Assembly (NCBI RefSeq): GCF_963676065.1
Contig: NZ_OY780933.1
Location: forward strand, 4,163,350-4,227,349
DNA: 64,000 nt
From: Maridesulfovibrio sp.
Lineage (GTDB): Bacteria; Desulfobacterota; Desulfovibrionia; Desulfovibrionales; Desulfovibrionaceae
Direction: 5' to 3'
A model generated the notes under the pieces. It searched no databases. It worked only from the letters and a program-made list of their open reading frames with translations, and was not told the origin of the DNA. This document shows, one piece after another, positions 61,538 to 64,000 of this stretch (positions are counted from its first letter, which is position 1; each line of letters opens with the position of its first letter). Both the position numbers and the translations under genes were made by a program.

Positions 61538-62706
61538 GCGCCCAGCTCCACGGAAAAACAGGACAGTTGCGGCAGATCCCTGCCGCTTACAATGTCGGTT
61601 GCGCGGTTGAATTCAATGGACTGAAGATCCGAAAAAAGGGAATGTAGTTCCCTATCCAGCCGAGAAAGCGAAAACCGGGAAAAAGGAAAGGTCTGCGTGG
61701 CCTCAAAATTGGAATTTTCACGGAATGCACAGCGGATGAAATCCGCAACGCCCGCCTTCAGCTCTTCTTTTTTACTCTCTGAGAGGTGCGCTACTGGGTA
61801 AATCGTTGCTGTCAGTTCTACAGGGGTTACGGGCATGGGAAAGCAGACCATATCATCACCGTGGCCATGGTGGCCGTTGTCCCGAATATAGTCGTTGATT
61901 GCGTCCACAAAATCCTGCGAAGGCGCGCCGGAATCAATCATGATAAATACATTTGCGCTGCCCGGTCCGCGCGGCGCTCCGTGCTCAAAATAAATATAGT
62001 CAGTCCTGATTCCGGCAAAAAGGGCAATGTCTGCAGTGTAAGCCGCGTCATGATGATACTGGCCAACTGCTGAAAACTGGTTCTGACAACGCAGGCGGAA
62101 CGGTTCATCTTTTTCCTGATCCGCTCCGGGAATGTCTAGCCATTCAGCGTCATTTTTAACCGCTGCCACACCGGGAACGGGCCGGGGTAAAATGGAGTAA
62201 TAGCCGGGGCCGAGGTTGTAAGCCTCTCCGGTCTGCTCCGCCTTAACCGGAACATTAAAAACCAGCTCACCATCTGCGGCCGTAACCTCTTCAGTGGTCA
62301 GCATCCTGTACACATAGCCTGAAATAACCGGTGTTTCTATGACAGTTCCTGCCGGAATGGTCAGAGCGCCCACGGAGTTTACCCGGGCAAACTGAATCAA
62401 TCCCCGGGCAGCAGTGGCCTCTTTCCGTTTCAAATCCACGCCCCACGCAAAAATATCCAGCCAGATCCCGGAAGCGGTTTTTAAAAAAGTATTGGGCAGC
62501 GCCGTATCAGCCAGCAGATCTACCAGCCATTTGCACGGCTTGGTTACTATGGCATTTATAAGCTTCCAGAACGGGGACCACTTAGAATCATTCTGAATCA
62601 AGCTGCCCTGCTCTTCATTCAGATCCTTCCATATCTTATCCATTTCCGCTTCAGTGGTAGGAACTCCGGCTTCCTTCAGCATTTCTCTGTAATCAATATC
62701 ACTCAT
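61534..62706 (-). CDS. Baseplate J (gp47-type) protein
   Basis: 390 residues. Key segments are AARGLIQFARVNSVGALTIP, GYVYRMLTTEEVTAADGEL, EAYNLGPGYYSILPRPVPGV and GAPRGPGSANVFIMIDSGAP, the pattern of the baseplate J family that forms the wedge of contractile tails. The C-terminal third is SESKKEELKAGVADFIRCAF with a following arm. ATG 62706 is 2 bp after the previous stop. Length is normal for the family. Confidence 0.85.
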   Translation of the reverse strand: MSDIDYREMLKEAGVPTTEAEMDKIWKDLNEEQGSLIQNDSKWSPFWKLINAIVTKPCKWLVDLLADTALPNTFLKTASGIWLDIFAWGVDLKRKEATAARGLIQFARVNSVGALTIPAGTVIETPVISGYVYRMLTTEEVTAADGELVFNVPVKAEQTGEAYNLGPGYYSILPRPVPGVAAVKNDAEWLDIPGADQEKDEPFRLRCQNQFSAVGQYHHDAAYTADIALFAGIRTDYIYFEHGAPRGPGSANVFIMIDSGAPSQDFVDAINDYIRDNGHHGHGDDMVCFPMPVTPVELTATIYPVAHLSESKKEELKAGVADFIRCAFRENSNFEATQTFPFSRFSLSRLDRELHSLFSDLQSIEFNRATDIVSGRDLPQLSCFSVELGA

Positions 62707-62708
62707 AG

Positions 62709-63032
62709 TTACGCCTCTAGTTTGAAAGCCAGCTCACCAAAATCATACGCCGTGGCGGTCAGATTAAATGTTCCGGGCTGGCCATCAACTTCAACTATCT
62801 GGCAGCTACCCGGAACTATGCGTTCATCGTCTTCAACTTGAATCTTGATCTTGATCAAATTCTCAGCCGTCTTTTTTGCATCCCGGTTGCCGACAAGCTC
62901 AACAAGTAATCCGGTATCCCGGATCATGTGGCAAATGTCCTGCGCAATGCAGGCCAGATCCGTAACCCGCTCCGGATTCCCGCCAACGTCCAGCGTTATG
63001 TCATTGTCAGTGATTAAAAGGTCAAAGTTCAT
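62709..63032 (-). CDS. DUF2590-like baseplate wedge (W/gp25-type) protein
   Basis: 107 residues. NFDLLITDNDITLDVGGNPE, CIAQDICHMIRDTGLLVELV and DDERIVPGSCQIVEVDG are the features I associate with DUF2590 proteins of P2-like vibriophages, functional counterparts of gp25-type wedge proteins. It lies immediately after the tape-measure gene and before baseplate J. The start overlaps the tape-measure stop. Confidence 0.65.
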   Translation of the reverse strand: MNFDLLITDNDITLDVGGNPERVTDLACIAQDICHMIRDTGLLVELVGNRDAKKTAENLIKIKIQVEDDERIVPGSCQIVEVDGQPGTFNLTATAYDFGELAFKLEA

Positions 63033-64000
63033 CAGCTCATACCCAGCGCAAACTGTTCATTAGTATTAGAGTGGGGACCGTAATAATTATTAGTCACCGG
63101 TCCGCTGTTGCTGTTTTTTGAACTATTCTGGTTAGAAATATTGGTCAGTTCCTGCTTGATTCCGCCTGCGGGAACTGAGGCTTGTTTCATCTGCTGCAGG
63201 GATTGCACTTGCGGCACTGTTGGTGCTGCTGGGTTGGCTCCGGACGTTAAAAGAACATCATTAGCACTTGAATCAGGAACATGTTTCTGAATAACCTGCT
63301 GTTCTACCTTGGATGAAACATCAAAAGATAAGCCTAGCTTTTCCATTACCCAGCCAACGACCTTACCCAAACTTTTCAGCCATTCCATAACCGGATCGAG
63401 TACGGCGATAAGAGCTTTCCCCACCATGTGTCTCCGAAAGAATTTTTAAATGATTCCCATAGTCCGGAAAGATAAGGTAGCAAGGCCAGCAACACGCCGA
63501 TACTGGCGGCAATCCGGCTATTACAACGCCGATAGGGTTAGCCACAAAAGCCGCATTCAGCAGCATCTGGGCAGACCGCCAGCCTTTGGTAAAAAACATG
63601 GCCACCTTTGTTACGGTAGTCCAAGCTGTTACCGCGCTGGACCATCCCAGCATGGCAATTTTTCCAAATCCGGCCGCTATAGTCAGGGTTCCGATAATCC
63701 CTGTAAAACCCAGAATGGCCAGACCTGCATAACCAATCCACTTTGCAGCTTCCGGATATGCTTCAGCCCACTTTACGATTCCTTCGGTAACAGAGGCTAT
63801 CCAATTGAAAAGAGTATCAAGAGCGGGAGTAAGAAAACGGCCGATAACGATCTGCACAGCGTTTGCGCCCTGCACCATCCGCTGGAACGGATCACACGCT
63901 TCATGGCCATGGCTTCCGCCTGCGTCATGTCGGTTATACCGTTCAATTTTTGCAGAGAAGCGGAAAGGTTGTCCGTGTCATTCATCAAGAGCTTAACCAG
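63032..64000 (-). pseudogene. Tail tape measure protein, C-terminal part with apparent frameshifts
   Basis: The product is recognisable (DNLSASLQKLNGITDMTQ; DPFQRMVQGANAVQIVIGRF; WAEAYPEAAKWIGYAGLAIL), with hydrophobic helices and the C-terminal VTNNYYGPHS tail, but it is spread over three frames. One extra base near 63890 (in AAGCGTGT-GATCC), one near 63522 (GGATTGCC to GGAATTGCC) and one in the G-run near 63420 would restore a single ORF. It continues past the right edge of the window. Either a decayed gene or base-calling errors near homopolymers. Confidence 0.7.

Larger units (their letters stand above)
53485..64000. mobile_element. Prophage (or tailocin) tail module, extends beyond the window
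   Basis: Starts at the tRNA-Ala 3' fragment and continues past the right edge. It contains contractile-tail genes in tight overlapping order on the minus strand: tape measure, DUF2590-like, baseplate J, tail protein I, fibre, small proteins, hub and spike. The intact tRNA-Ala, integrase, capsid and lysis genes, if present, lie to the right. An R-type tailocin cannot be excluded, because no head gene is visible. Confidence 0.85.

Noticed and set aside
1..64000. CRISPR array, IS elements or rRNA genes
   Set aside because: No regularly spaced short repeats, transposase-like ORFs or rRNA sequence recognised in this window; the 153-bp repeats are coding.

Overview
The window looks like chromosomal DNA of a marine sulfate-reducing bacterium of the Desulfovibrio/Maridesulfovibrio type. 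This is an inference from content: an Rnf operon headed by a multihaem cytochrome c, a low-molecular-weight assimilatory-type sulfite reductase, a GltD/NfnB-like flavoprotein, two large chemoreceptors, an iron-sulfur flavoprotein, and two genes that read sensibly only if an in-frame UGA is selenocysteine. Most genes lie on the minus strand.

Layout. 0-3 kb: rnfG (partial), rnfD, rnfC and cytochrome c, with a palindromic repeat between rnfC and rnfD. 3-16 kb: a large GAF protein, a Tat-type M48 lipoprotein, a chemoreceptor, a DUF1566 protein, a GltD-like oxidoreductase, the small sulfite reductase, a periplasmic binding protein and a TiaS-like protein. 16-19 kb: a PadR regulator, then a molybdenum-storage-protein homologue behind a MOT1-type molybdate transporter. 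19-21.3 kb: a selenocysteine 2-Cys peroxiredoxin, methylglyoxal synthase and a selenocysteine ArsC/Spx-like protein; each UGA is followed by a SECIS-like hairpin. 21.4-35.5 kb: two glycosyltransferases, a second chemoreceptor, a flavoprotein, a cyclase with a degenerate receiver domain, a surface subtilase, CorA, a DUF389 protein and small proteins.

36-53.5 kb appears accessory. It holds a hemopexin-repeat protein, then a nine-gene amino-acid catabolic operon (RidA, ornithine-cyclodeaminase-family reductase, APC permease, NifI1-like P-II, an unknown protein, a cNMP-domain/aspartase fusion and a three-subunit FAD/Fe-S amino-acid dehydrogenase) divergent from an AraC regulator. Next comes a two-gene c-di-GMP-controlled polysaccharide synthase: an Alg44-like protein and an Alg8-like synthase fused to a parallel beta-helix.

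53.5 kb to the end is a prophage or tailocin in the 3' end of a tRNA-Ala gene. The tRNA 3' end and its terminator remain at the left boundary, and the region holds the tail tape measure (with three apparent single-base frameshifts) and baseplate/fibre genes. A decayed 25-bp copy of the same tRNA segment lies at 35.92 kb, so the 36-53.5 kb block may be an older insertion at a related site.
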